DNA from: Epichloe hybrida
Lineage: Eukaryota > Ascomycota > Sordariomycetes > Hypocreales > Clavicipitaceae
Direction of reading: 5' to 3'
DNA length: 64,000 nt
NCBI GenBank assembly: GCA_019022495.1
Contig: JAFEKR010000003.1
Location: 186,001-250,000 of the forward strand
The position numbers and the translations under genes are program-made. Positions 10,294 through 20,126 of this stretch are shown here, in pieces. The notes under the pieces were generated by a model, which had not been told where the DNA came from, did no database searches, and saw nothing but the letters and a program-made list of their open reading frames with translations. The first letter of the stretch is position 1. Each line of letters opens with the position of its first letter.

Positions 10294-11159
10294 TCAGGTT
10301 GACATGGTACTAGAGGAGTAGCGAACGGGTGTCAGTGCCACTGACTTTCCTCGTCCTTATTTTCTTTCTTCTTGTATGCAGCAGAGAGAATGGGGGCATG
10401 GGAAGGGGAAGGGGAAGGGCAAGGGGAAGGGCAAGGGGAAGGGCAAGGGGAAGGGGAAGTAAACGAACCATGTCTGTTGATTTCCGCTCCTCTCGAACAT
10501 GTCGCATGTTGTTGTCGATTTCTATGACATGTAGAATAGTTGTTGTGAGTCGCTTGCCATTTGTGGTGGTGGTGGTGGTGGTGGCTGCTGACTGACTCAC
10601 CTTTGCCCTCGCCTCTCTCGGCCAGATGGGCTTCTTTGCTGTCCCAGCCGAGAATCATGCTGACGGTGTTGCCCTCGGGGGGGTTGTGCGAATCATGCAT
10701 GAGGACGTCATACTGGCCGTAGAAGGAGCCGTGGTAGCCCGCGAGGTTGGCGGCGTCGACGTTTGTCGCAAAGGGCTTCATGCGCATCTCGAGCCAGTTG
10801 TCGGCGGTGCCGTAGGCCGAGAAGACCTCGGTGCAGGGGGCGTTGAGGGCAGCACTCAGACTGCCGCGGACGTGGGCCTTCCAGAAGATGTACGTCTCCA
10901 CAACGGCCCGGAAGGAGGCAATCCAGTTGGTGAAGCTGGGGGATGCGAGGAAGGCATCGTGGGCGGCGGCAGAGGCCCAACGGATGACCCAGGTCCATTT
11001 GCCGGGGCGCTCGAGTTGCTCGCCCAGGTAGCTCGAGGCCACACCGGGCATGGCCTGGAGCTGGCGGCAGACATCGCGGAATGAGAGCGGCAGCTCGCTT
11101 CCCTGCTGGAGCGACGGCTTGAATTTGAAAATGGCGATTTGGATGAGCTCCTGCGACAT
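10294..11159 (-). CDS. Dimeric alpha/beta-barrel (ABM-like) protein
   Basis: Small protein that reads as two tandem ferredoxin-like halves. Half 1 starts with a beta strand, ELIQIAIFKFKP, followed by VCRQLQAMPGVASSYLGEQ and a strand WTWVIRW. Half 2 contains GYHGSFYGQYDVL and a strand TVSMILGWDSKEAH. This is the fold of the antibiotic-biosynthesis-monooxygenase / stress-responsive A/B-barrel superfamily; members vary from oxygenases to non-enzymatic proteins, so no reaction is assigned. Start at 11159 (MSQELIQ); an in-frame upstream ATG at 11186 is possible. Exon 1 is 11159-10601, donor GTGAGT at 10600. The last exon is uncertain: acceptor at 10341 gives 10340-10294 and 201 aa; an acceptor a few bases upstream gives a stop at 10310. 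The intron is repeat-rich. Confidence 0.65.
10396..10461. repeat. Purine-rich GGGAAG/GGGCAAG tandem run in an intron
   Basis: A run of GGGAAG and GGGCAAG units lies inside the proposed intron of the alpha/beta-barrel gene. A GGT run follows at 10563-10583 in the same intron. Confidence 0.7.
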
Positions 11160-13041
11160 TGTTTTTTGTTTGAGAATATGATTCATCTTGTATTCAAACC
11201 TCGGTCGTTCGTCTCCTTTCCGAGAGGGCTCTTTTCCTTTTCCCCGTATAACAGCAAAATAGTACGGATGATTTCACCGAGGAGAGCCGGAGCCGGAGCC
11301 GGAGTCGGAGTCGGAGTCGGAGCCGGAGCCGGAGTCGGAGGAGGCAGGCAGGCAGGCAGGCAGGTTGACGGACGGACGGACAGGCGGACGGACAGATGCA
11401 AACAACCCAACGATAAAACGAGGTGAAATATGGAAGAAAGAAGACACAGCTGGTACAAGTAAAAGCGAGAAGAATTGGAAACAAAGAAAGAGGCAAGCCC
11501 GCGTAAAATAATACGCCGCACCAAGTAGCTTCAACTTTAACCACACGGAAACACGGGGTGGACGGGTACACGGGACACACCACCAACACTAACAAAAGGA
11601 ACAAGCGCGAAGCAAAATGGAACCGGTGCTGCACAAAAGCTGCACAGTGCACGGTGCACACCATCGACAGCACCACACCACCCCGGATATCGGAGGAGAG
11701 CAGACTGAGTGAGGAGAATGGCTGAGGAGACTGGTGAGAGCGGTTCCCCAAGACACAAGAAAGGCGCTTCCATGTTTGATTTTCATTCGCTCCGAGTACC
11801 CGAGGACCGAGGACCGCCCTTTACCGTTCCACAAACAGTCAACGATGGATGAGATGATGCATCTATGTATGGTCCAAGGCCGGAAACCAGGATCCCGGCC
11901 GCTGCCGTCCGTGGCTGCATGTTGAATGGCTTGGCCGCCGCGCTGGCGTGATTTCCGTCATTACATCCAGTATCAGCCTAGCATCAGTAATATCAGCCCA
12001 GTATCAGCGTTGCCGTTGACAGTGAGAGAGAAGACTCTTTGCATCTGCATCGACTCTGCATCGACTCTGCATCGACAAGCTCGACAAGCAAGGAGGAGCC
12101 GACGGCCGCTAACCAACAGACACACCAAAAGTAAGATCCATATCGCAATCTTGTCGATCTGGCCAGCCACAGACTGCACTGCACGCACGGAGCACGGGGA
12201 GTATTCCGTACTGTGCATCGTAACTTTATCATGTAACCTCCGAGCCCGGTGCCATAGCCAGGTGGTCGGTCCGGCAACGGAGCGGATGCATCGCTGCGGA
12301 ATCATCAAACAGCATCTTTTGGTGTATTATTTTATCAGTATCTTGATAACACGGAGAACAGACCCTGGCTGACCACACCGTGAAGCCGCGGCACGAGTCT
12401 CCATTCTCACGGCCATGTTCCCAGGCAATGGCAATCTGAAGACACACGGCCTGCAGACCTGCACAGTGCATACCGTGCATACCGTGTAGACCGTGTAGAC
12501 CGTGTAGACCCTGTCGACGGCTTCCGGGGGAGGCCAGAGGCGCACTTGTTTGACCAAGATGCGAGGACGATGATGCAATGCAATGCAGGGGCTCGGGCTC
12601 GGGCGCGGGCTCCCGCTCCCTGCCTTGCTCCGTTCCGATATCGCTGCGTGCTTTCATGGCATGAACTCAATCGAGAACTGACTGACTGACTTGTCATGCC
12701 AATGGCGATCAGGTGAACTGCCGTATCACGTATCAGATGGGATTTGCCAATGAGGAATGTCGTCACATAATATAGAGAGAGCATGGTGAAACAGGAAAAT
12801 AGAACTGTAGATGAAGCAAGCAGCCTTGCCATTGATGATCCCGTCGCGCCTGCCGTTTACATGCATGTACGGATCCGTACATAGTAGCTCGTTTCGCTTC
12901 ATCACGTGTCAAGTGTCAAATGGGCCGGCCGGCCAGCTCAATCAACCCTCCTCCCGGGAGAACAGGAGTTCTGAACACACGCACGCGTTTATTCCTCAGC
13001 AGGACAGATCGCCAACCGAGTGCCAACTCCAATGGCCAGCC
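11160..13041. other. Large intergenic region with several short tandem repeats
   Basis: 1.9 kb of upstream sequence between a minus-strand and a plus-strand gene. Simple repeats include GGAGCC/GGAGTC hexamers at 11279-11340, a GGCA run at 11343-11362, a TCGACTCTGCA repeat near 12049-12076 and a CCGTGTAGA/CCGTGCATA repeat near 12470-12512. The open frames in both directions translate these repeats into low-complexity peptides. I see no gene. Confidence 0.5.
11279..11362. repeat. GGAGYC hexamer array followed by GGCA array
   Basis: About ten GGAGCC or GGAGTC units in a row, then AGGC tetramers. Read directly from the sequence. Confidence 0.8.
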
Positions 13042-14549
13042 ATGCATCTCCGTCCCCCCCTCGCTGACACCAACGCGCCTCCCTCGGAGATCACCCTCCT
13101 GACCCTCAACTGCTGGGGTCTCCTGTACATCTCTGCCCTCCGCACCCCCCGTCTTCTCGAGATTGGCAAGCAAATCGCCCTCCTCGATCCGACCCCCCAT
13201 ATCGTATGTCTCCAAGAATGCTGGGTTCAGGATGACTACCTCGCCATCCGCCAAGCCACCGAGGGCATCTTGCCCTACGGGAAATTCTACCACACCGGCT
13301 CTTTCGGCGGCGGCTTGGCCATCTTGAGTCGCTGGCCCATAGAAGAGAGCTCCATGTTTCCGTACGCACTCAACGGACGGCCGACTGCCTTCTGGAGAGG
13401 CGATTGGTATGTCGGCAAAGGCGTCGCGACGGCGAGGTTGAGATTCGGCCCTGGACAGCGGGACGTCGTTGACGTCCTCAACACTCATGTAAGTAAGTCA
13501 TGCTCCGTCTGGGTTTGAAAGCAAGCAGAGCAAGCAAAGCGAGCAGCTCCAACCAACTCCCGCTGAAAAAAAAAAAAAAAAAGACACATGCGCCGTATGA
13601 GAGCGGCCCTGATGATTCATATCTCTGCCATCGCACAGCCCAAGCATGGGACATTGCCAAGCACATCCGCAGCGCCACGGCCAAAGGCCACCTCGTCGTT
13701 GCCTTGGGTGACTTCAACATGATTCCCCTATCACTCCCGCACCGCATCATAACATCTCTCTCACCCATACGCGACACATGGCGCATCTTGCATCCAGATA
13801 GCTCCATCGGCGCATCGGACCAAGCTGAAGAGCAAGCGCGAGGTCTTCCTGTGCCCACCGCCGAGTATAATCTTACCGCCAACGGAGCCGCCAGTGACAC
13901 CGTCTACAACACGTGGCGATGGTCAAAAGAGGAGCAGAACATGTTAAAGGCTCACCCTCGTCCTGTTGACCCCAAGACCAAGGATCCCAAGGGCAAGCGC
14001 ATTGACTATGTATTTGCTTCCACCGGCGACGTCTCCTCTGGGTCTGGCTGGGTCGTCAAGTCTGCATCCGTGGAAATGACGGGTCGTCATCCAGAGTTGA
14101 ATTGCTCTCTTTCCGATCATTTTGGTGTGAGAGCTACTCTCCAACGACACACTCTTTCCCCTGGTGCAGACGCGCAGCCCACGGCATTTGACAAGCAATT
14201 GCGCTATAACCAGGAGCACACCAACGCCCTCACTTTATCCGACTATGACGAAATGCTTGCCATGACGCACAAATACACCGCGAGAGAGAGGAGGCAGCGA
14301 TACTGGCGTGGCATTCACTTCTATGCTTCAGTCATCATCTGGCTCGGTTGTTTGCTCGCCGTGTGGTTCAGCCCTCGCAATTTTGTCGCTTTCCTTCTCA
14401 TGCTCTTGGCCAGCTTGGTGCTGACTGCCGGCGTCATAGATGGACTCCTTGCTTTGCTTTTCTTCTCGAGAGAAATACGCAGTCTCAAGGAGTTCGAGTG
14501 GGAAATTCAAAACGCTAGGGCGGCAGTGGTCTCGAAAGGGGATATCTAG
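13042..14549 (+). CDS. ISC1: Inositol phosphosphingolipid phospholipase C (neutral sphingomyelinase family)
   Basis: Membrane-bound Mg-dependent phosphodiesterase that cuts inositol phosphosphingolipids to ceramides. Model: join(13042..13488, 13584..14549), 470 aa. The intron ends in a long A-run before AAG; splicing restores NTHTHAPYESGP, with the conserved NTH motif at the junction. Endonuclease/exonuclease/phosphatase-fold motifs are present: LTLNCWG, the Mg-binding Glu in CLQECW, GDFNMIP, KRIDYVFAS and the catalytic His in LSDHFG. The C-terminal third has two hydrophobic membrane segments (FYASVIIWLGCLLAVWF and the region from FVAFLLMLL to ALLFF), as in yeast Isc1 and mammalian nSMase2-like enzymes. 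Start chosen because upstream in-frame sequence is not protein-like. Ends 256 bp from the convergent kinase gene. Confidence 0.93.
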
Positions 14550-14805
14550 CTTTCGCAGCTGCACAAGTCTTGGCCTTCTTGTCGGAGTTTCTTCCACCCA
14601 AAAAAAGAAAAAAAGAAAAAAAGAAAAAAAAAAGGGTCATGCACATTTTGTATAGTATGAATATTACTAATGCTGCTTTGCTTTACTGGCTAAAATACAG
14701 CCATTTGGATCGTCTTGCTCGTTCGTTTTGTTCCCATGGCCGGACTTGTACGCCCCATATTCGTCCCCATTTCAACTCTTCAGTCTGGTCATCAAGCCCA
14801 TACTT

Positions 14806-17623
14806 TCAAAGCTGCGTGACTTCATAGGGAGCTACCCTCGGCGTAAGATACCCCCCCGGACGCATTCGGCGCCAGGTATAGCCCGTAAACGCTGTCCTCT
14901 TTCGCACGTTCATGGCAGTCGTTTTCGTGCTCGGGTCTCGCAACAATATGTCCCTCGGGCGCTTTGGCTCCTTTCTTCCATGCATGCGAAGAAAGGCCTT
15001 CAAAGTCTTCCTTTCTTCCGGAGTTATGTGAAAGGTTCTGTCGATTCTTCGATCCGCGCTTCGCAGCCTGGCCGAGTCGTAAGGTGTGGCGAGTAGCTCA
15101 ATGGCCAAGTTCTGTACGACTGGTCTACAACCCCGAAGCACCCAGCGGACGTCTTCCGGTTTGGGATCCGCTTGTTCGGTTTCCGACGACGCCATGAGCT
15201 CCGTGAAGTGATCAGACTCGTCAAAGTAATGGGTATCGTCGAGGCTGGTGATACGTGGTATGAATGGTGGGCTTATGGCATGTATGCGATCCCATGGAAA
15301 GTTCTTGAACCAGCGATGGGCTTTGATATCTTCTGCGTCGTCGGGAAACACGTGTCTCTCGAAGATGTCAGTGTATCTTCTGTCGTAGGCCGGACGGCGA
15401 TCTTTCATGCGGTATCGTCTCGAACACAGCCGAATATCCTTGTCCTGAACTAATTTGAAGATCAGATCTTTGCACTTGTCGCTTACCATAGGTCGGTGCG
15501 GAAATGAGAAAATCTGTTTGTGGTCCTTTTTGTTATGGTCAATATCATGAGTTTTATTTTTTTTATTTTTTTTTTTTTGCCCTAGGGACCAGGTTTCATT
15601 AGAGTGGTGCACTCACCAAGATATTGCTCTTGGTCTGTTGTCGGCCATTGTCGGCAAAGAAGGGGGTATGGCCGTAGAGGCATTCATACAGGATGATGCC
15701 AATACTCTACCAGTCGCATCTTCCGTCGTATTCTGAACCTCTGCACGCCTTTATCACCTCTGGCGCCATGTACTGACTTGTTCCGACAACCGAATTTGCA
15801 GACACGCGGTTGCCACATCTGTTCCTCTAACCCAGCAGGCTAGGTAAATCATCCTCTTCGCCCACGCTTTTCCTTTCATGTCGACTCAAAACCTTCTTCA
15901 TGGCCTGCAACCAAGGGATCTGTGAGCTGATGTTGGCGCTTTCCTTCTGGTCTTGCTCGTCTCCATCCACGCGGACACCAAGCTTTCCAAGAAGCAAGTA
16001 TCGTTGACATTTGTAGTAAGATACATCATGACACCAGTGTCCGTCAAAAGCAAGGCCGAAATCTGATATTTTCAAGTGTCCGGAAGCTGAAACAAGAAAG
16101 TTATCAGGCTTGATATCCCTGTGGATGAACTTGAGGCGATGAACCTCTTCGACAGCCAAGATCATCTCAGCGACGTAAAAACGTGCGACTGATTCATGTA
16201 GAATATTTTCTCGGATCAAGAGACCGAGGAAGTCTCCACCTGGCATGTACTCCATGACCAGATATAAACTCGTCAAATCTTGGAAGCTGGCCACCAGGGG
16301 GACGACCCTGTGCACGAAACAGTTAGAAAAATGAAAAAATTAAATAGTAATCGACTGCTAATCTTGTCTCGTTACCAATTGGAACCTTCAGAGGGCACCA
16401 GAAAGTCTCTCTCGGCCCGTAAATGCCCTTCTTGACAGCTGCGAATCATTTCCGATTTTCGTATGACTTTCATTGCAAAAACTTGCTGCGGAAATGCGTG
16501 GGATTTGTCCGGCCTTTCGCGCACCAGCTTGACGACTCCAAAGCTTCCACGGCCAAGAATCTTTAGCGGTTCATAGCTATCTGCTTGTGAGCAGTTCTCC
16601 TGCATCAACGACATTAATGACTTTGTTTTGATCGCACGAGCCTCTCTCAGATGGCAAGTCTCTTGGTAGTAGAAGGATTGCCTAATGGCATTTTTTTCTT
16701 CTGCGTCCAAATGTGGACTGTAGTAGAGCTGCGACTCCAGATACTGCAAGCGAGCGATCCGCGGGTTGGGTTTGTTGAGAAGGTTATTGAAGCACGTTTC
16801 CATGAAGATCTTGGCTGCTGCTGCTTTCTCAACAGTGTCAATCGTCGGCTGTGGCTGATGGAAACCTTCCACGATGGTTTGCAAATTGCCTCCTCCATCA
16901 GGGCTGGACTTGGACCATGGGTGCCTCCGGCTGTGTCGTCGTTTGGGACTCACTTTTGCGAGGGTATATTCCGAGAATCGCGAATCCACTGATGTCTTTC
17001 CCGTCGACTTATTGCCCATGACCGACGATTTATCCGTGCCCAGAGAAGATATCGAACTGACAGCATCACTAAGCGGAAAGGATGAAGCGGAACTGGGTAG
17101 GGCTTGCAGCGATGTCCGCCTTCGCAGCAAAGAGCCACGAAGAACTACCGTGGCATTTGAAGACGTCCCAAGGTTGTCGAGTCCAAGCTTTCTCACGAGA
17201 GCTTTTGGTGACATGCCTTTGTGTCTGCGCAGCGGAACTGGGTCCGGCCCGGCAGGCAAGTCTTGACCGAGCTGCTGTCTCTCCAGATTTGCCGATGATG
17301 AGCGTCTGCGAGTCCCTTCAATGACCGTCGAACCATCGGAGCCTGGTATTTTTACTTCATCAGTCAACGTCAATCGATCATGTCCATGAGATATGGAGAT
17401 ATCGGCACAAACAGTTATATTGAGTACGTTTCATGGCGCGAATGGCACCTCGTATCTCGGAAAGGACCTTGACACTACCTGGCCTAGGCCTGCTCGTGCT
17501 GGGCGCAGCTTGTTCATCGTCTCGCCTCTCATCTGTCTTTGACTGAGAAACGGCGGGTTGTCTGGTCGTCATCGGACTCAAAACCGGGTAGCTGCTTCGC
17601 TTGTTGAGCAGCTTTGGTGCCAT
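14806..17623 (-). CDS. NDR-like AGC protein kinase with in-frame TAG codons (PUK1/stk-21-like)
   Basis: Model: exons 17623-17428, 17342-16376, 16307-15617, 15525-14806. All introns are GT-AG and all frames close, giving 858 codons including the stop. An NDR-type N-terminal helical region (about 190-320, TVEKAAAAKIFMETCFNNLL) precedes the kinase domain from about 320: GRGSFGVVKLV, MKVIRK, EYMPGGDFLG, HRDIKPDN, DFGLA, then an insert of about 85 aa typical of NDR kinases, then VVGTSQYMAPEVI. Two TAG codons interrupt it: 15829-15827 (codon 548) and 15709-15707 (codon 588). The second replaces the second Trp of DWWSIGIILYE. Everything after it, including the AGC C-terminal extension, is intact. 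This resembles Fusarium PUK1, where TAGs are edited to TGG in perithecia. A recent pseudogene is the alternative. Confidence 0.8.
15827..15892 (-). other. Possible in-frame 66-nt intron removing the first TAG
   Basis: A GT (15892-15891, weak donor GTTTTG) and an AG (15828-15827) enclose exactly 66 nt. Removing them joins QAMKK to RNRCGNR in frame and deletes the first TAG. The second TAG cannot be removed this way without losing conserved kinase sequence. Confidence 0.4.
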
Positions 17624-18428
17624 GTTTCCCCCAATACAACTATTCGCTAATCAGACCGCGTCGGGCTCAGCCCACCTTGTAGACACTGATGCCCTAAAAA
17701 TATCGCAAAGGCATCAACAAGGCATTAGCCGTCTTCAGCGGCCCTTATACCTGGCAAATAGAAATTCTGCTTGTCAGAGCCGAAACATGACACTGATGCT
17801 GATGCTGATGCTGATGGGGATGCCGGTGCTGGAGTGGCAGAACCACGTCGCGCAGTTGGAGATGGCGGCTGGTTTCGGCACCTGCCTTGGTTGAGAGAAG
17901 AGTCACAACACGCCAGGTTGCAATTCCCCTCCCCATGATTTTGGATGCAGGTTCGTTCGCTCTTTCTGCCACGGCGTTACATTTCCCAACATTTCCCGAA
18001 TATTCCGATCATACACAATGTCGCTCAAAAGCACAGCACCACCTCATGCAAACAACAAAGCTTTTATTTATAGACGCCCAGGTTTCTACAAACAAGGCCT
18101 GATTGACCTTCCATCAGCGGCGGTCTATCCTGAAGATTGCGCAATGGCTCTTATACACGCCATTGCAGGCAAATGCGGGATCTTCGTCTTGTCCTCCCCG
18201 ATATAACAACAATGCTTCAACACAAGAGGATATTGGGTCCAAGACTCCTCAGATACACTGGGATTCAGAAGGAAGCTCAAATCATGACAAACGCCGTTGC
18301 CCAGGTCTTGCCAGCCCTACATCAGATTGGCCGCCGGGATATTCTTTTTCACCAATGAAAAGGGCACACAACAAAACAAAAGAAAAACAGACACTACATC
18401 GAGGCATTAATGCCCAGAGGTGGCTAGC
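17624..18428. promoter_or_regulatory. Upstream region of the NDR-like kinase
   Basis: 800 bp between the kinase start and the 3' end of the FKBP gene, both on the minus strand. It holds a CTGATG hexamer run (17793-17816). No gene is supported. Confidence 0.4.
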
Positions 18429-20126
18429 TTACTTGATCTCAAGCAGCTTGACATCGAAGGTCAATTGGCTGTTGGCGGGGATGCCAGGCATGCCGCGGGA
18501 GCCATATCCGAGGTTGGCAGGAATGGTCAGGCGTCGCTCACCACCAATGGCCATGCCAATGATGCCGATATCCCAGCCCTTGATGACCTGTCCCTTACCG
18601 GCCTTGAAGGAGAAAGGCTTGCCCTTCTTGTTGGCTGTGAAGTGAATGAGCTGGTAGGTCCAAGTATATCGGAGTTACGTCATTAAAGATAATCAACCAC
18701 TCACCGTCAAACTGTTGGCCATTGGCCAGCTTGCCAATGTATCGAACACCAACGGTATCACCGCTCTTGACAGCTCGGCCCTTTCCAATGGTTCTGTCAT
18801 CAATGGTGACTCCTTGGACGACTTTGACGCCAGTAGTAGTAGCCTTGCCAGCAGCCTGCTTGCCAGAGCCGGTGGGGCCCTGCTCGAGGTTCTTGGCAAA
18901 TTGAACCTTTTTGTCCTTCTTGGCATCCTCAGCAGTAACAGCTTCGCCCTTGTTGTTCTTGAGCTTCTTCTGCTGCTTCTTAGAGTCAGAGGCCTTGGTG
19001 ATCAGATCGTCAAGACCCTCGGCCTCGGCTGCGGCGCGCTTGTTCTTGCCTTTTTTGGTATCGACCAGCTTGGGAGCTTCCTCCTCATCGGAGTCGACCT
19101 CAGTGACGCGGGGATCCGCAGTGTCGTCGAGTTCATCGCTCTCATCATCACTGGCACCTTCGCCAATGGCATAGTCGAGCTCCTCGGGGTCGAAATCGTA
19201 ATCATCCTCATCGTCCTCGCTGTCTATCTCATCATCGTCCATGATGTAGTTACCGGTCAGATAGACAGTATGCGTGCCACTGACAGTAAAGAAAACCTTC
19301 TCGCCGTGGTTTACCGTGATGTCGAGAGGCTGCTGATAGTTCTGTATCAAACCGTTAATCACTGGGGAAGGGAGGATGTGGCGTTCGTTGATATGTGCGG
19401 CCAACTGCTTACTCTCTCAGTGTCAAGGGTGCAAACGACAAAGTTCTCGAGATCGTCACCCTCGCTGCTCTCGTCGTCATCATCCTCATCATCTTCATCC
19501 TCATCAGATTCTTCATCCTCATCTTTATCAACCTGTTGGACGGCCTTGCCCTTACCCTTGCCTTTTCCCTTGACGCCGTTGGGCTTGGCATCGGCCATGT
19601 CCTCATCTTCATCCTGGGTGGTGGCCTCCATGAGGGCCTTTATAGCAGCGGCCTGTTTCTGTTTCTTGACCTTGGCGGGGTCGCTTGGCCCACCATTGGC
19701 CTCCTCGTCGGATTCTTCATTCTCGTCGTCGTCAGAGCCAGCAAGCAATGCCTTCATGTACTCGTCGTCAATCTCGTCATCCTCATCGTCATCAAGAGCT
19801 GGGAAGACACGCTTGACCAGACGCAGAGTAGAGCGAGGAATGGCGGGAATATCGCCGTTTTCGTCAGGCTCGGGATTGTCACTTGGGTCCAAGGCAGCCA
19901 TGGTGATGCGGAACTAGGATGTTGTATATGTTAGCGTACCAGCGAATCGCGAGGCAAACAAGAGCCAATTGCCGTTTGCATTTCACGCCAAATCAACATG
20001 GAATTCTAGTCGCGCAAAGGAGAAGTTATTGGTACTAACGGAGGCAGGAAAATCCATGGCGGCCGGGATCAAGACATCGCCAGGCGGGATCTCGAGGCCA
20101 TAAACGGGACCCGGAATAGCAGACAT
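18429..20126 (-). CDS. Nucleolar FKBP-type peptidyl-prolyl isomerase (Fpr3/Fpr4 type)
   Basis: Model: exons 20126-20040, 19913-19413, 19341-18705, 18634-18429, giving 476 aa. The N-terminal nucleoplasmin-like domain starts with [20 protein letters not shown] and, after the first splice, [10 protein letters not shown]. It is followed by long Asp/Glu tracts (about residues 60-190 and 215-300), a Lys-rich stretch, and a C-terminal FKBP domain of about 110 residues with the usual [44 protein letters not shown] and final [11 protein letters not shown] motifs. FKBP39/Fpr4 proteins act in the nucleus and nucleolus as histone chaperones and proline isomerases on histone tails and in rDNA silencing. 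The splices restore family sequence (QQFD to ANKKGKPF). Upstream lies 2.3 kb without a gene. Confidence 0.95.

Noticed and set aside
10626..11084. Plus-strand frame of 152 codons
   Set aside because: Shadow of the alpha/beta-barrel gene on the other strand.
11194..11751. Minus-strand frame of 185 codons
   Set aside because: Dominated by Leu-Arg and Leu-Pro-Ala repeats translated from GGAGYC and GGCA arrays; no family resemblance.
15617..15892. Simple pseudogene by RIP as the only explanation of the kinase TAGs
   Set aside because: TGG to TAG is also a RIP-type change, but the rest of the gene shows no such changes over 2.5 kb, and the TAG sits at the site known to be edited in PUK1. RIP or recent loss is kept as an alternative, not as the main call.
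18715..19934. Plus-strand frames of 400 and 179 codons
   Set aside because: Antisense shadows of the acidic tracts in the FKBP gene; their hydrophobic look comes from reading Asp/Glu codons backwards.
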